Positions 1 through 8,641 of a DNA stretch of 64,000 nt are shown here, in pieces (the first letter of the stretch is position 1; the number at the start of each line of letters is the position of its first letter). This DNA comes from CAVUEG01 sp963740525 (GTDB lineage: Bacteria > Actinomycetota > Actinomycetes > Propionibacteriales > Nocardioidaceae), in assembly GCA_963740525.1 (NCBI GenBank), contig CAVUEG010000008.1, positions 66,854-130,853 of the forward strand, written 5' to 3'. Made by a program: the position numbers and the translations under genes. The notes below the pieces were generated by a model. That model was given only the letters and a program-made list of their open reading frames with translations, ran no database searches and had not been told where the DNA came from.

Positions 1-266
1 TCCGCACGGACGAACTCCTCGGCCCGCGACTCCAGCGCGTCGGCCATCTTCAACAGGGCCTTCTGGCGCTCGGCCGGCGTGGTCTCACCCCACGACTCGA
101 ACGCCACGGCCGCGGCCTGGAACGCCCGGTCGACATCCTCGGGCCCCGACGCGGGTGCGGTCGCATACACCTCCCCGGTCGCCGGGTTGGTGATGTCGTA
201 CGTCGCCCCCGAGGCGGCGTCGACGAGCTTGCCGTTGACGATGTTGCGGAACTGCTGATCAGCCAT
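1..266 (-). CDS. aldehyde dehydrogenase, N-terminal part (cut by window edge)
   Basis: First 88 codons of an NAD(P)-dependent aldehyde dehydrogenase; the C-terminus lies beyond the window. The start is an ATG, giving MADQQFRNIVNGKLVDAAS, followed by the family-typical N-terminal Rossmann entry with the DITNPATGEVYATAP segment. The catalytic Cys and Glu are outside the window, so substrate cannot be judged. It is divergent from a class III aminotransferase 276 bp away. That pairing is typical of polyamine, gamma-aminobutyraldehyde or amino-acid catabolism, in which the aminotransferase makes an aldehyde that the dehydrogenase oxidises. The pathway is inference; the family is secure. Confidence 0.85.
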   Translation of the reverse strand, partial: MADQQFRNIVNGKLVDAASGATYDITNPATGEVYATAPASGPEDVDRAFQAAAVAFESWGETTPAERQKALLKMADALESRAEEFVRA

Positions 267-542
267 GCTCCCGTTTCCTTGTCCAGTCCTGTGGATCGCG
301 GATGCCGTGTCGGGCCGAGCCTAGCGATCGGGGACTGGCCTGAACAGTCCCGAGATTCGAATTTCGTATCAATTCCGCCATAGGAGCGACGGAATCGCTT
401 GCAGAGAGCGGGGGCAAGCGGCAAGATGGCCCGTGTCAGATCACGGGCGGCGGTGTGCATGGAGTGCCTGAGCAGCCGGCGGTGACCGACGACGTACCGA
501 CCGACGCCACACCCGTGACCCCGAGTACAAGGATGACGTGCG
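267..542. promoter_or_regulatory. divergent intergenic region, 276 bp
   Basis: Shared upstream region of the aldehyde dehydrogenase and the aminotransferase. It contains a 7-bp inverted repeat, gggactg at 331-337 and cagtccc at 345-351 with a 7-nt centre, next to an AT-richer patch around 356-375 (ttcgaatttcgtatcaattc). This is a plausible place for back-to-back promoters and a regulator site, but I recognise no consensus and no protein gene here. Confidence 0.35.
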
Positions 543-1939
543 ATGACCGCAGACCAGAGCGGCGCCCTCGACAAGGCGACCCAGGAGCATCTCCAGCAGG
601 CGGCGCGCGACCACCTGTGGATGCACTTCACCCGCCATTCCAGCTACGACCACAACCCGGTCCCGCTGATCGTGCGCGGCGAGGGGCCCTACCTCTTCGA
701 CGCCGACGGCAAGCGCTACCTCGACGGCCTCGCCGGTCTCTTCGTCTCCCAGCTCGGCCACGGCCGTCGCGAGCTTGCCGAGGCCGCCCAGAAGCAGATG
801 ACTCAGCTGGCGTACATGCCGATCTGGTCGTACGCCCACCCGGGCGCCATCGAGCTGGCCGAGCGCATCGCCGGACACGCGCCCGGCGACCTGAACCGCG
901 TCTTCTTCACCACGGGCGGCGGGGAGGCCGTGGAGTCGGCCTGGAAGCTGGCCAAGAACTACTACAAGCTCACCGGGCGACCGATGAAGCACAAGGTGAT
1001 CAGCCGCTCGATCGCCTACCACGGCACCACCCAGGGCGCTCTCTCCATCACCGGCCTCCCAGGGCTCAAGGGAGTCTTCGAACCGCTGGTGCCGTCGACC
1101 TTCCGGGTGCCGAACACCAACTTCTACCGCGCACCCCAGCACGGTGACGACCTCGAGGCCTTCGGACGCTGGGCCGCGGACCAGATCGCGGTCGCGATCG
1201 AGGACGAGGGACCAGAGACCGTGGCTGCGGTCTTCCTGGAGCCGGTGCAGAACGCCGGCGGGTGCTTCCCTCCCCGCCCGGCTACTTCGCGCGAGTCCGC
1301 GAGATCTGCGACGAGTACGACGTGCTGCTGGTCAGCGACGAGGTTATCTGCGCGTTCGGCAGGCTGGGCTACATGTTCGGGTCGGAGCGCTACGGCTACC
1401 AGCCGGACATCATCACCTGCGCCAAGGGCCTGACCTCCGGCTACAGCCCGATGGGGGCGATGATCGCCAGCGACCGGCTGATGGAGCCGTTCCTGTCGGG
1501 AACCGCCTCCTTCAACCACGGCTTCACCTTCGGCGGTCACCCGGTCTCGGCGGCGGTCGCCATGGCCAACCTGGACATCTTCGAGCGTGACGGGATCCTG
1601 GAGCACGTGCGGGACAACGAGGCGGCCTTCCGCTCGACCCTGGAGCGGCTGCTCGACCTCCCCATCGTGGGCGACGTACGCGGCGACGGGTTCTTCTACG
1701 GGATCGAGCTGGTCAAGAACAAGGAGACCAAGGAGACCTTCAACGACGAGGAGTCCGAGAAGCTCCTTCGTGGCTTCCTCTCTCGTGCCCTGTACGACGC
1801 CGGCCTGTACTGCCGTGCCGATGACCGAGGCGACCCGGTCATCCAGCTCTCACCGCCGCTGATCTGCACCCAGGAGCACTTCGACGAGATGGAGCAGATT
1901 CTTCGTGTCGTGCTCGACAAGGCCTGGTCGATGCTCTGA
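543..1939 (+). pseudogene. class III aminotransferase, frameshifted
   Basis: PLP-dependent aminotransferase (omega-amino acid/polyamine:pyruvate type), about 465 residues if read through. The N-terminal part (from ATG 543) has the cofactor-binding FFTTGGGEAVESAWK segment. The C-terminal part has SDEVICAFGR and CAKGLTSGY, whose Lys would form the Schiff base. The two halves are in different frames. Reading is restored by adding one C near 1268-1275, where cctccccgcccggc should encode FPP-PPGYF. Both flanks are intact and conserved, so a lost base in a C run is likelier than real decay. Probable partner of the divergent aldehyde dehydrogenase. Substrate unknown. Confidence 0.85.
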
Positions 1940-1975
1940 CCGACTGTCCCGACTGTCGGGCGCCGGCCTCGTCGT

Positions 1976-4132
1976 TCACTCGGACGAGCGTCGCCACCGC
2001 AGGGCCAAGGCTGCGACGTCGTCGTCGCGATCACGGTCTCGCACCTGCCCGACCAGCTGGTTCAGTGCCGACGCCAGGTCGTCCTCCGCGAGGATCGGGA
2101 GCGCGCTGGTGACCCGCCCCTGGCCCACGTCGATGTCCTCCTCGCGCCTCTCGATCAGCCCGTCGGTGAAGGCGAGGAAGGTGTCGCCCTCGTGGAAGGG
2201 CAGCGTGACCACAAGCCCCGCCTCGCGGGAGCCGGTTCCCAACGGGGCACCCTCGGCCAGCGCGAACTGCTCGACGGAGCCGCTCGCTCGCAGGATCACC
2301 GGCGGCGGGTGCCCTGCGTTCGCGATCACGATCTCGTTCCTGGTGGGATCGGCCACGGCGTAGACAAGGGTGACCAGCTGGTCCATCGCATACCGGTCGA
2401 ACATCATGCCGAGCTTCGACATCACCTGGTCCGGGCGCGGGTCGACGGCGAGGTACGCCCTCACCGCCGACCGCATCTGTGCCATGGCGGCGGCCGCAGT
2501 GACCCCGCGACCCATGACGTCACCGACGAAGAGCGCCAGCCGGCCGTCACCGAGAGGTACCGCATCGTAGAAGTCGCCACCGACCTCCGTGCGGCCCGAG
2601 GGTGAGTAGTAGCTGGCCAGCTGCCACGGCTCCACCTCCGGCAGCCGCTCCGGCAGGACTGCGTGCTGGAGACGAACGGCGGTCTCGAGGATCTGGCTGT
2701 GCAGCTGGGCGTTGTCGATCGCGACACCCGCGCGTCCTGCGAGATCCTCGGCGAAGGCCACATCGCTCGCCTCGTAGCGCCGGTCCGACTCCGCCGAGAC
2801 CCAGGTCATCACTCCCAGCACCCGGCCCCGGGCGGACAGCGGCACCACGACCGCACTGCGCAGCTTCAGCTCCCGCATCAACGCCAGGTGCTCCTCGTCG
2901 ACAGCCCCCGCCTCGAGAATGTCCTCGGAGATCTCGGGCAGGTGCTCACTCACGCCGGTGCGGAGCACGTGCCACGCCCCATGTTGGGCGTCCGGATCGG
3001 ACGGGTAGCGCTCCTGGAGCCGCCTGGCGAGCTCGACCTTCGCCGGGTCAACGTGCTCGATGGCCAAGGTGTGGAGCCGGCCATCCTCCACCACGTCGAT
3101 GGTGCACCAGTCGGCGAAGTCGGGCACCGACAGCTTGGCGACCGCGGCGAGCGTGGCCTCGTAGTCGAGGCTGGTGGAGAGCTCCGACGATGCGTCGGCA
3201 AGGAACCGGAGACGAGCGGACTGCGCGGCCGACTCGGCACGGACTCGAATTCGCTCGAGCGCCTGCGCACAGGTGTCGGCCATGATCTCGAAGAACTCCA
3301 GCTCTGCCGCATCGAGTCGACGCCTCCCGGGGAACGAGAGGCCGACGGCGCCGATGGTGCGCCCGGGGACCCGCATCGGCAGGCAGACGACGGACCGCTC
3401 ACCCAACCCGGTGTCATCGATGTCGGGGTACGCCGCGCCCATGGCGTCCGAGCCGATGACCACCACAGGTCGCTCCGTCCGGATCGCATCACTCGCCGGG
3501 GTGCGTTGGTGGATGGAGTACTTGGCGTAGCGCTGCGCATCGCCCTCGCGGCCACCGCGGAGCCCGAGCAGCTCGAGCTCGTCGTCGCCCACGCGCAGGG
3601 TCAGCGACGCCATCGTGGCTCCGACCGCGTCAGCGGTGTGGGTGACGACGATCTCGGTGACCCGTCCCACGTCCTCGGCCATGGTCAGCTCGGCCGTGGC
3701 CCGGGCTACGCGTGCGATCCGGTCGCCGAGCCGACGCGACTGACGCAGCAGCGCCTGCTCGCTGCCCGGGTCCGTCAGCAGGTACAGCAGGCCTGCCTGG
3801 TCGCCGGAGGCGTGGTACGGCCAGCAGCCGACCTCGGAGGTGCCCGGAGTCCCATCCGGCCGCACGAGGTCGAGGCGCCCCGTCCAGGGCGCCCCACCCG
3901 CGACCTGGCCCGCGACCCGCGCCATCGCGGCCCGGTCGTGCTCGGCGAACAGGGTCTCGTTGACGTCGGCACCCTCGAGGTCGAGCCCGGCGTTGCCGAA
4001 GAGCCGGAGTGCGCTGCGGTTGGCATGCTTGATCCGCCCTTGGAGATCGGTGGCGACCGCGGCCTCGTCGAGCGTGGCCAGATGGCGTAACTCGTCGGGC
4101 CACGAGTGGAGGGTGCCACCGGTCGCGGACAT
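1976..4132 (-). CDS. PAS-GAF-GAF-PP2C (SpoIIE/RsbU-type) phosphatase
   Basis: Multidomain signalling phosphatase, 718 residues from ATG 4132. In order: a PAS domain (about 10-120), a GAF domain (about 145-290), a second GAF domain (about 310-475) and a C-terminal PP2C/SpoIIE domain (about 495-715). The last carries the metal-binding GGDFYDA and GDVMGRG segments and a late DDDVA motif. Such proteins dephosphorylate anti-sigma-factor antagonists in actinobacterial stress and partner-switching pathways. No kinase or STAS gene lies nearby, so the target is unknown. An ATG at 4174 is also open, but 4132 is preferred: TAATAAT lies six bases upstream, as in other apparently leaderless starts of this window. 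Confidence 0.85.
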   Translation of the reverse strand: MSATGGTLHSWPDELRHLATLDEAAVATDLQGRIKHANRSALRLFGNAGLDLEGADVNETLFAEHDRAAMARVAGQVAGGAPWTGRLDLVRPDGTPGTSEVGCWPYHASGDQAGLLYLLTDPGSEQALLRQSRRLGDRIARVARATAELTMAEDVGRVTEIVVTHTADAVGATMASLTLRVGDDELELLGLRGGREGDAQRYAKYSIHQRTPASDAIRTERPVVVIGSDAMGAAYPDIDDTGLGERSVVCLPMRVPGRTIGAVGLSFPGRRRLDAAELEFFEIMADTCAQALERIRVRAESAAQSARLRFLADASSELSTSLDYEATLAAVAKLSVPDFADWCTIDVVEDGRLHTLAIEHVDPAKVELARRLQERYPSDPDAQHGAWHVLRTGVSEHLPEISEDILEAGAVDEEHLALMRELKLRSAVVVPLSARGRVLGVMTWVSAESDRRYEASDVAFAEDLAGRAGVAIDNAQLHSQILETAVRLQHAVLPERLPEVEPWQLASYYSPSGRTEVGGDFYDAVPLGDGRLALFVGDVMGRGVTAAAAMAQMRSAVRAYLAVDPRPDQVMSKLGMMFDRYAMDQLVTLVYAVADPTRNEIVIANAGHPPPVILRASGSVEQFALAEGAPLGTGSREAGLVVTLPFHEGDTFLAFTDGLIERREEDIDVGQGRVTSALPILAEDDLASALNQLVGQVRDRDRDDDVAALALRWRRSSE

Positions 4133-4307
4133 CACACGATTATTACCGACCCCCGCGGGCCCCGCGCCAGACACCGCTCAATTTCCGCTGTCCGGCCACC
4201 AGAGAGCCAACAATGCGACGGCGGCGTTCCGCGACACCGCAAGTACGACGGCCATCGGCGGACAACCAGCGGTCGGGCACACTGGAGGACAACCCTCCGG
4301 AGGACGG

Positions 4308-4865
4308 ATGCATCTGAAGACGCTCGCCGCGCTGCTGCTCGGCGCCCTGCTCGTGCTCACCGGGTGTGGGGCGACCGCGGAGGGCGAGGGCCTCCCCGCC
4401 AGCGCCGCCTCGGCCGGCCCTTCGGGCTCCACCGGGTCGACCGGCGGGTCGTCATCGAGGTCAATGGTGAGCCCGGAGCTCGAGTTCACGGCCGAGGCGC
4501 TCGATGGCTCGACCTTCGACGGCACCGAGCTGGCGGGCAAGCCCGCGGTGCTGTGGTTCTGGGCGCCGTGGTGTCCCACCTGCCTGGCCCAGGCGTCGGG
4601 AGTCAGTGGTCTGGCGGGCAAGTACGACGGTGTGGTCAACGTGGTCGGTGTCGGCGGGTTGTCGGACGTGGCGGCCATCAGGGACTTCGCCGAGATGGTT
4701 CCCGGGCCGACCCACCTGATCGACGAAGAGGGTGCTGTCTGGCGGCACTTCGGCGTGACCGCCCAGAGCACCTACGTGGTGCTCGACGCCGACGGCGCAG
4801 TCGTTGCCGACGGCTACCTGGATGACGCCGCACTCGCCCGCAAGGTCGCCGAGCTCGCGAGCTGA
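4308..4865 (+). CDS. TlpA/ResA-like thioredoxin lipoprotein
   Basis: Membrane-anchored thiol-disulfide protein, 185 residues. The N-terminus is a lipoprotein signal with lipobox LTGC, so Cys20 should be lipidated. A Gly/Ser/Thr-rich linker follows, then a thioredoxin fold with active site WAPWCPTC (about residues 85-92). It is expected to act outside the membrane on disulfides, taking electrons from a CcdA/DsbD-type membrane partner. The next gene, starting one base after this stop, encodes exactly such a protein, so the two form a transcriptional and functional pair. The ATG at 4308 is chosen over longer readings because it begins the signal peptide and follows ggagga at 4299-4304. Confidence 0.9.
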   Translation: MHLKTLAALLLGALLVLTGCGATAEGEGLPASAASAGPSGSTGSTGGSSSRSMVSPELEFTAEALDGSTFDGTELAGKPAVLWFWAPWCPTCLAQASGVSGLAGKYDGVVNVVGVGGLSDVAAIRDFAEMVPGPTHLIDEEGAVWRHFGVTAQSTYVVLDADGAVVADGYLDDAALARKVAELAS

Positions 4866-4866
4866 C

Positions 4867-6375
4867 GTGCTGAACGGAAGTGTGGCGCTGGCTCTCGGCG
4901 CCGGCATGCTCGCGGCGCTGAACCCATGTGGCTTCGCGTTGCTGCCGGCGTACCTCACGCTGCTGGTCACCGGGGACCAGCCGACCCGCCTGGTGGCGGT
5001 CGCGCGAGCACTGAGGATGACCCTGGCGATGACCGCCGGCTTCACCGTGGTCTTCGCGGTGTTCGGTCTTGTGGTGGCTCCCGTCGCGAGCTCCGCCCAG
5101 CGCTACCTTCCCTGGTTCAGTGTCATGGTGGGGGTCGTCCTGCTCGGTGCCGGCCTGTGGCTGCTGAGCGGACGCACCCTGGCCGGGCCGCGGTCGAGGG
5201 CCGGCGGCAGTGCACCTCTCACGCGATCCTCCCGCTCGATGTTCGGGTTCGGCGTCTCGTATGCGGTAGCGAGCCTGACCTGCACGATCGCGCCGTTCCT
5301 GGCGGTCGTGGTCTCGGCCTTCCGTGCCGAGTCGATCCTGTCCGGCTCCGCGCTGTTCCTCCTCTACGCGGCCGGCATGGGCCTGGTGGTCGGGACCGCG
5401 GCGGTCGCCGTGGCCCTGGCCCAGCAGTCGCTGGTGCGCGGAGCACGCCGCTTCGGGCGGGCGATCCCGACTGTCAGCGGCATCCTCCTGGTCCTGGTCG
5501 GGGCGTACGTCGCCTACTACGGGTGGTGGGAGATCCGGGTGCTCGGCGGCGAAGACACCCATGACCCCGTGATCTCGGTGGCTGCGGCGGTCCAGCAGTG
5601 GCTCGCGACTGGTGTCGCGAGGATCGGCCCGTCGGGCTTCGCGCTGCTGGCATCCGGCCTCGGGCTCATGGTGCTGACCGCTGCGCTGCGCGCGCCTCGA
5701 GCCTGGATCGTCGGCCTGGCTCTCGCGTGGCTGGTGCTCGCCCTCAGGCAGCCGACCACGACGTGGCACCTGGCGCCCGTCCTGCTCGCCGGAGTCTGGC
5801 CCTGGCTCGAGCACCAGGAGACCCGGTCGCGTGAGCGCGGACGACGCGCTCGCGTGCTCATGGCCACGCCCGTGGGACTCGCGATCGCGGTGGTCGTCAC
5901 CCTCGCGCTCTCGTACGCCGACCTCCTTCGCGGCCCGACCGTGTGGGACAGCGGTTCCGCAACCGTCGAGGCGCTGGTTCTCAGCGTGGGCACGGCGGTG
6001 GTCTTCGCGCTGCTCGGTCTCCTCACCGGCCAGCGCTCGCCTCGCTCACGGTCGGCGTGGCTCTCCGGGAACCTCGTCGTCGACTCCGACGACGTGGTGA
6101 CTGTGGAGGGGAACGCCTACTTTCCGATGACCGACGTTCCCGACGGCGTGCTCACCCCGACCCGCAGCCGCTCGGTGTGCTACTGGAAAGGCGTGGCTCG
6201 CTACTACGACGTCACGGTCGGCGACCTGACCTTGCCGAAGGCCGCCTGGTCGTATGCGCATCCGCTGCCGCTCGCGCGAAGAGTGAAGGGGAGGGTCGCC
6301 TTCTGGCACGGGGTCGAGGTCCGCACGTCACCGGAACCTTCCGAGGTAGCTCCGTCGGTGACGGACCCCCGCTAG
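4867..6375 (+). CDS. CcdA-like membrane protein fused to a DUF427 domain
   Basis: About 502 residues from GTG 4867. The N-terminal ~240 residues are a CcdA/DsbD-beta-type six-helix domain with NPCGFALLPAY and, later, SLTCTIAPFLAVV; the two Cys would relay electrons across the membrane to the TlpA-like lipoprotein encoded just upstream. About four more hydrophobic segments follow (roughly 260-410). The last ~90 residues match the soluble DUF427 domain: VEGNAYFPM, CYWKGVARYYDV, AAWSYAHPLP and VAFWHG correspond to its conserved blocks. CcdA proteins are normally ~240 residues, so this is a long three-part fusion. DUF427 has no assigned reaction, so the role of the tail is unknown. Confidence 0.85.
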   Translation: MLNGSVALALGAGMLAALNPCGFALLPAYLTLLVTGDQPTRLVAVARALRMTLAMTAGFTVVFAVFGLVVAPVASSAQRYLPWFSVMVGVVLLGAGLWLLSGRTLAGPRSRAGGSAPLTRSSRSMFGFGVSYAVASLTCTIAPFLAVVVSAFRAESILSGSALFLLYAAGMGLVVGTAAVAVALAQQSLVRGARRFGRAIPTVSGILLVLVGAYVAYYGWWEIRVLGGEDTHDPVISVAAAVQQWLATGVARIGPSGFALLASGLGLMVLTAALRAPRAWIVGLALAWLVLALRQPTTTWHLAPVLLAGVWPWLEHQETRSRERGRRARVLMATPVGLAIAVVVTLALSYADLLRGPTVWDSGSATVEALVLSVGTAVVFALLGLLTGQRSPRSRSAWLSGNLVVDSDDVVTVEGNAYFPMTDVPDGVLTPTRSRSVCYWKGVARYYDVTVGDLTLPKAAWSYAHPLPLARRVKGRVAFWHGVEVRTSPEPSEVAPSVTDPR

Positions 6376-6386
6376 CGGCGACGCCG

Positions 6387-7265
6387 TCAGGTCACCGAGT
6401 CGAGGAAGTCGGCGAGGATCGGGAGAGTCCGACCCGGCGCCCGACAGTGCGGCTCGTGGCCGGTTCCCTTGAGCACGACCAGCCTGCTTCCGGCCAGCCT
6501 GGCCAGCTCCTCGCCACGCGCCAAGGGGCTGATCGCGTCACCGTCGCCGTGGATCACCAGGGACGGACAGGTCATGGAGGCGGCGTACTCCCGGGCGAGC
6601 TGGGGCGTCACGTCGTTCTCGCCGTTCCCGCCGGTGGCAAGCAGGACCTCTGGCGAGGTGTGCATGCCCATCCGCCAGAAGTGATCGATCTCGGCTTCCG
6701 AGTCCGCTTCCGTGAAGCACTGGGAGAAGAAGAAGCGTAGGAAGTCCGGGAAGTGCTCCAGCCAGTACGCCTGGTTCCAGCGGTCCCAACCCTCATGGGC
6801 GTCCAGGACCTCGAGGAACCTCCGCTGAGCCGCCACCCGCTCGGGGTGACCGGGGGCGAGGGGAAGGTTCGGACCGATGAACACCACCGACGCCACCCGC
6901 TCCGGATGCCTGGCCGCGAGGGCGAGGGCCCACGCGGCACCCTGGGAGGAGCCCATGACGTGCGCCCGGTCGATCCCACATGCTTCCAGTACCGCGATGC
7001 CGTCGTCGGCGAACAGGAGGTCGCCGTACAGGGCAGCATCCGTGGGCTGGTCCGACGCACCGTTCCCAAGCCCGTCGAAGGCGATCACGCGACGGGTCTC
7101 GGCAAGGACGGGCACGACGTGTCGCCAGTGGTCGGAGTGCACGATCGACCAGGTCGGCAGCAGCAGGACCGTCTCGTCTCCCTCGCCGAACTCCTCCCAG
7201 TGAACCCGCTGGGAGGAGCGCATCACGTCTCCGCTCCGGCGGGGAGCAACGTCGGCGAGCGTCAT
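6387..7265 (-). CDS. alpha/beta-hydrolase
   Basis: Alpha/beta-hydrolase-fold enzyme of 292 residues. The nucleophile elbow is GSSQG (Ser near residue 108). A HGDGDAISP segment carries the likely acid, and the catalytic His is in GTGHEPH near the C-terminus. The family covers esterases, haloalkane dehalogenases and C-C hydrolases; nothing seen fixes the substrate. It overlaps by four bases the end of the upstream NTF2-like gene, so the two are probably translated together. It runs convergently against the CcdA-DUF427 gene with an 11-bp gap. Confidence 0.8.
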   Translation of the reverse strand: MTLADVAPRRSGDVMRSSQRVHWEEFGEGDETVLLLPTWSIVHSDHWRHVVPVLAETRRVIAFDGLGNGASDQPTDAALYGDLLFADDGIAVLEACGIDRAHVMGSSQGAAWALALAARHPERVASVVFIGPNLPLAPGHPERVAAQRRFLEVLDAHEGWDRWNQAYWLEHFPDFLRFFFSQCFTEADSEAEIDHFWRMGMHTSPEVLLATGGNGENDVTPQLAREYAASMTCPSLVIHGDGDAISPLARGEELARLAGSRLVVLKGTGHEPHCRAPGRTLPILADFLDSVT

Positions 7266-7648
7266 CGACCGGGTCGGCGCTGCCAGAGGACGTTGAGCAG
7301 TAGCCAGGAGTCGTCGAACCTGGCGACGTGCAGGTAGTCCATGTAGATCGATGAGAAGACCCTGACCGTGGCGATGTCACCGAAGCCGTCCAGGATGGAC
7401 ACGTCGTACGGCCGCTCGTACCGGGTGCCCAGCCCCTGTTGGGTCGCTGCGACCATGTCGTCGCGGGAAATCGTGTCAACGACCGGGCGCCCCGAAGCTG
7501 GATCCTTCTCGACCTCTCGCTTGACGAGGTCCGGGTGGAGACAGCGGCCCATGCGCTCGGCGTCGCCGTCGAGCCACGACTCGATGTAGTCCCGGGACGA
7601 GGCGAGGATCGCCTCCCGGTCCCGCTCCGACAGTCCCTCGGGCTCCAT
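7262..7648 (-). CDS. NTF2-like (lumazine-binding/SnoaL-type) protein
   Basis: Small 128-residue protein of the NTF2-like fold, closest in look to the 'putative lumazine-binding' group: an N-terminal helix (REAILASSRDYIESWLDGD), then LHPDLVKREVEKD and a C-terminal beta sheet ending WLLLNVLWQR. Members bind small ligands or act as isomerases or cyclases; no catalytic residue can be assigned here. It is the first gene of a two-gene operon with the alpha/beta-hydrolase, which its stop overlaps by four bases, so it may act on the same substrate. That link is inference. Confidence 0.7.
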   Translation of the reverse strand: MEPEGLSERDREAILASSRDYIESWLDGDAERMGRCLHPDLVKREVEKDPASGRPVVDTISRDDMVAATQQGLGTRYERPYDVSILDGFGDIATVRVFSSIYMDYLHVARFDDSWLLLNVLWQRRPGR

Positions 7649-7755
7649 GAGCTCCCCCGCCTCTCGTTCAGACCTGGATCAGGCTGGCACGCGAACCCCA
7701 GCACGGACAAGACCTGCGGGTGGCCATGACGAGCGGTCCCGCCCGATGTGCAGAC

Positions 7756-8253
7756 TCAGAGCTTGATCCACTGTCGGCCGTCGATCAGCTCGCGGACCAC
7801 GTCGAGATGTCCGGCATGGCACGCCGTCTCGGTGATCACGTGCAGCAGCACGGCGCGCAGGTCGGGGAGCCGGAAGTCCCCGAAGAAGTCGGGCCAGGCG
7901 GCCGGCGCACTCTCCAGGTCGGTGGCCCCGATGACGCGGTCGGCCTCGGCCACCTGCTCTCGGTAGAGGTCGAAGACGTCACGGGAGCTCACGCCCTCCG
8001 GCACGACCCACCCGGGCTCGTCTGGTTCGTCGGGGTCGTCCGGCCCCTCAAGCGGAAGCTCGGCGGCCACCACCACCCTGAACCAGAACTGCTCCACATC
8101 CAGGGCGAGGTGACGGACCAGGCCGAGACAGGTCCAGCCGCTCGGCAGCACCGGCCTTCGCAGGGTCTCGTCGTCGAGTCCCTCGAGGATCCCGGTGACG
8201 TGGTTGCGCTGCGCGGTCAGAGAGCGGAGCAGGGCCTCGGTCGTCGCGTCCAC
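7756..8253 (-). CDS. DinB-family protein (DUF664)
   Basis: DinB/DUF664 four-helix-bundle protein of 165 residues. Family features seen: an N-terminal LRSLTAQRNHVTGILEGL helix, GWTCLGLVRHLALDVEQFWF with a His in the metal-site position, and a C-terminal LHVITETACHAGHLDVVREL with two further His. DinB proteins are metal-dependent thiol-related transferases or of unknown role. It is divergent from the arsR gene at 8336 across an 82-bp gap holding a strong dyad, so it may share the ArsR control. The immediate upstream 107 bp towards 7649 show nothing notable. Confidence 0.8.
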   Translation of the reverse strand: MDATTEALLRSLTAQRNHVTGILEGLDDETLRRPVLPSGWTCLGLVRHLALDVEQFWFRVVVAAELPLEGPDDPDEPDEPGWVVPEGVSSRDVFDLYREQVAEADRVIGATDLESAPAAWPDFFGDFRLPDLRAVLLHVITETACHAGHLDVVRELIDGRQWIKL

Positions 8254-8300
8254 GGGGAGAGCCTCTCAGACGACGGACCCGGGCTGGAGACCCGACATAC

Positions 8301-8333
8301 TTGCAGAATGCGTTAGTCCTCACTAACGTATTC
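8301..8333 (+). promoter_or_regulatory. arsR promoter with overlapping operator dyad
   Basis: Near-perfect inverted repeat: gaatgcgttag (8306-8316) and ctaacgtattc (8323-8333), 10 of 11 positions paired, 6-nt centre. It covers a promoter with -35 TTGCAG (8301-8306), 17-bp spacer and -10 TAACGT (8324-8329). The ATG of arsR at 8336 follows six bases after the -10, which suggests a leaderless transcript. A repressor bound here would block RNA polymerase, the usual autoregulation of ArsR proteins. The dyad is seen directly; the binding protein is inferred from position. Confidence 0.7.
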
Positions 8334-8335
8334 TC

Positions 8336-8641
8336 ATGACCGACGCCTTTACAGCTGCCGCTGAGCCCACCCGGCGACGCATCCTGCAGCTCCTGGCGGC
8401 TCGGCCACGGACCGTGAGCGAGATCGCCGCGGAGTTCCCGGTCACCCGGTCGGCGATCTCCCAGCACCTGCTGGTGCTGGCCGACGCCGGGCTGGTCGAG
8501 GCCGAGAAGGGCGGTCGCCAGCGGACCTACCGGGTCCTGGCCACCGGCCTGCGCAACCTGCAGGCGGAGATCGACAAGTTCTGGACCGACGAGCTCGACC
8601 GACTCGTCGCCGATGCCCACGCACTGAGGAGAACCCGATGA
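8336..8641 (+). CDS. ArsR-family transcriptional regulator
   Basis: Winged-helix repressor of 101 residues: a typical ArsR helix-turn-helix with PTRRRILQLLAARPRTVSEIAAEF followed by SAISQHLLVLADAGLVEAEK, and a beta-wing (GGRQRTYRVL). No Cys is present, so metal sensing of the ArsR/SmtB kind is unlikely. It overlaps by four bases (ATGA) the following SRPBCC gene. ArsR-SRPBCC (AHSA1) pairs are a common actinobacterial arrangement in which the regulator controls its own operon. The operator at 8306-8333 supports autoregulation. Confidence 0.85.
   Translation: MTDAFTAAAEPTRRRILQLLAARPRTVSEIAAEFPVTRSAISQHLLVLADAGLVEAEKGGRQRTYRVLATGLRNLQAEIDKFWTDELDRLVADAHALRRTR

Noticed and set aside
2663..4090. 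Long opposite-strand open frame over the phosphatase gene
   Set aside because: It mirrors codon bias of the real gene in high-GC DNA, has no family motifs and no ribosome site.
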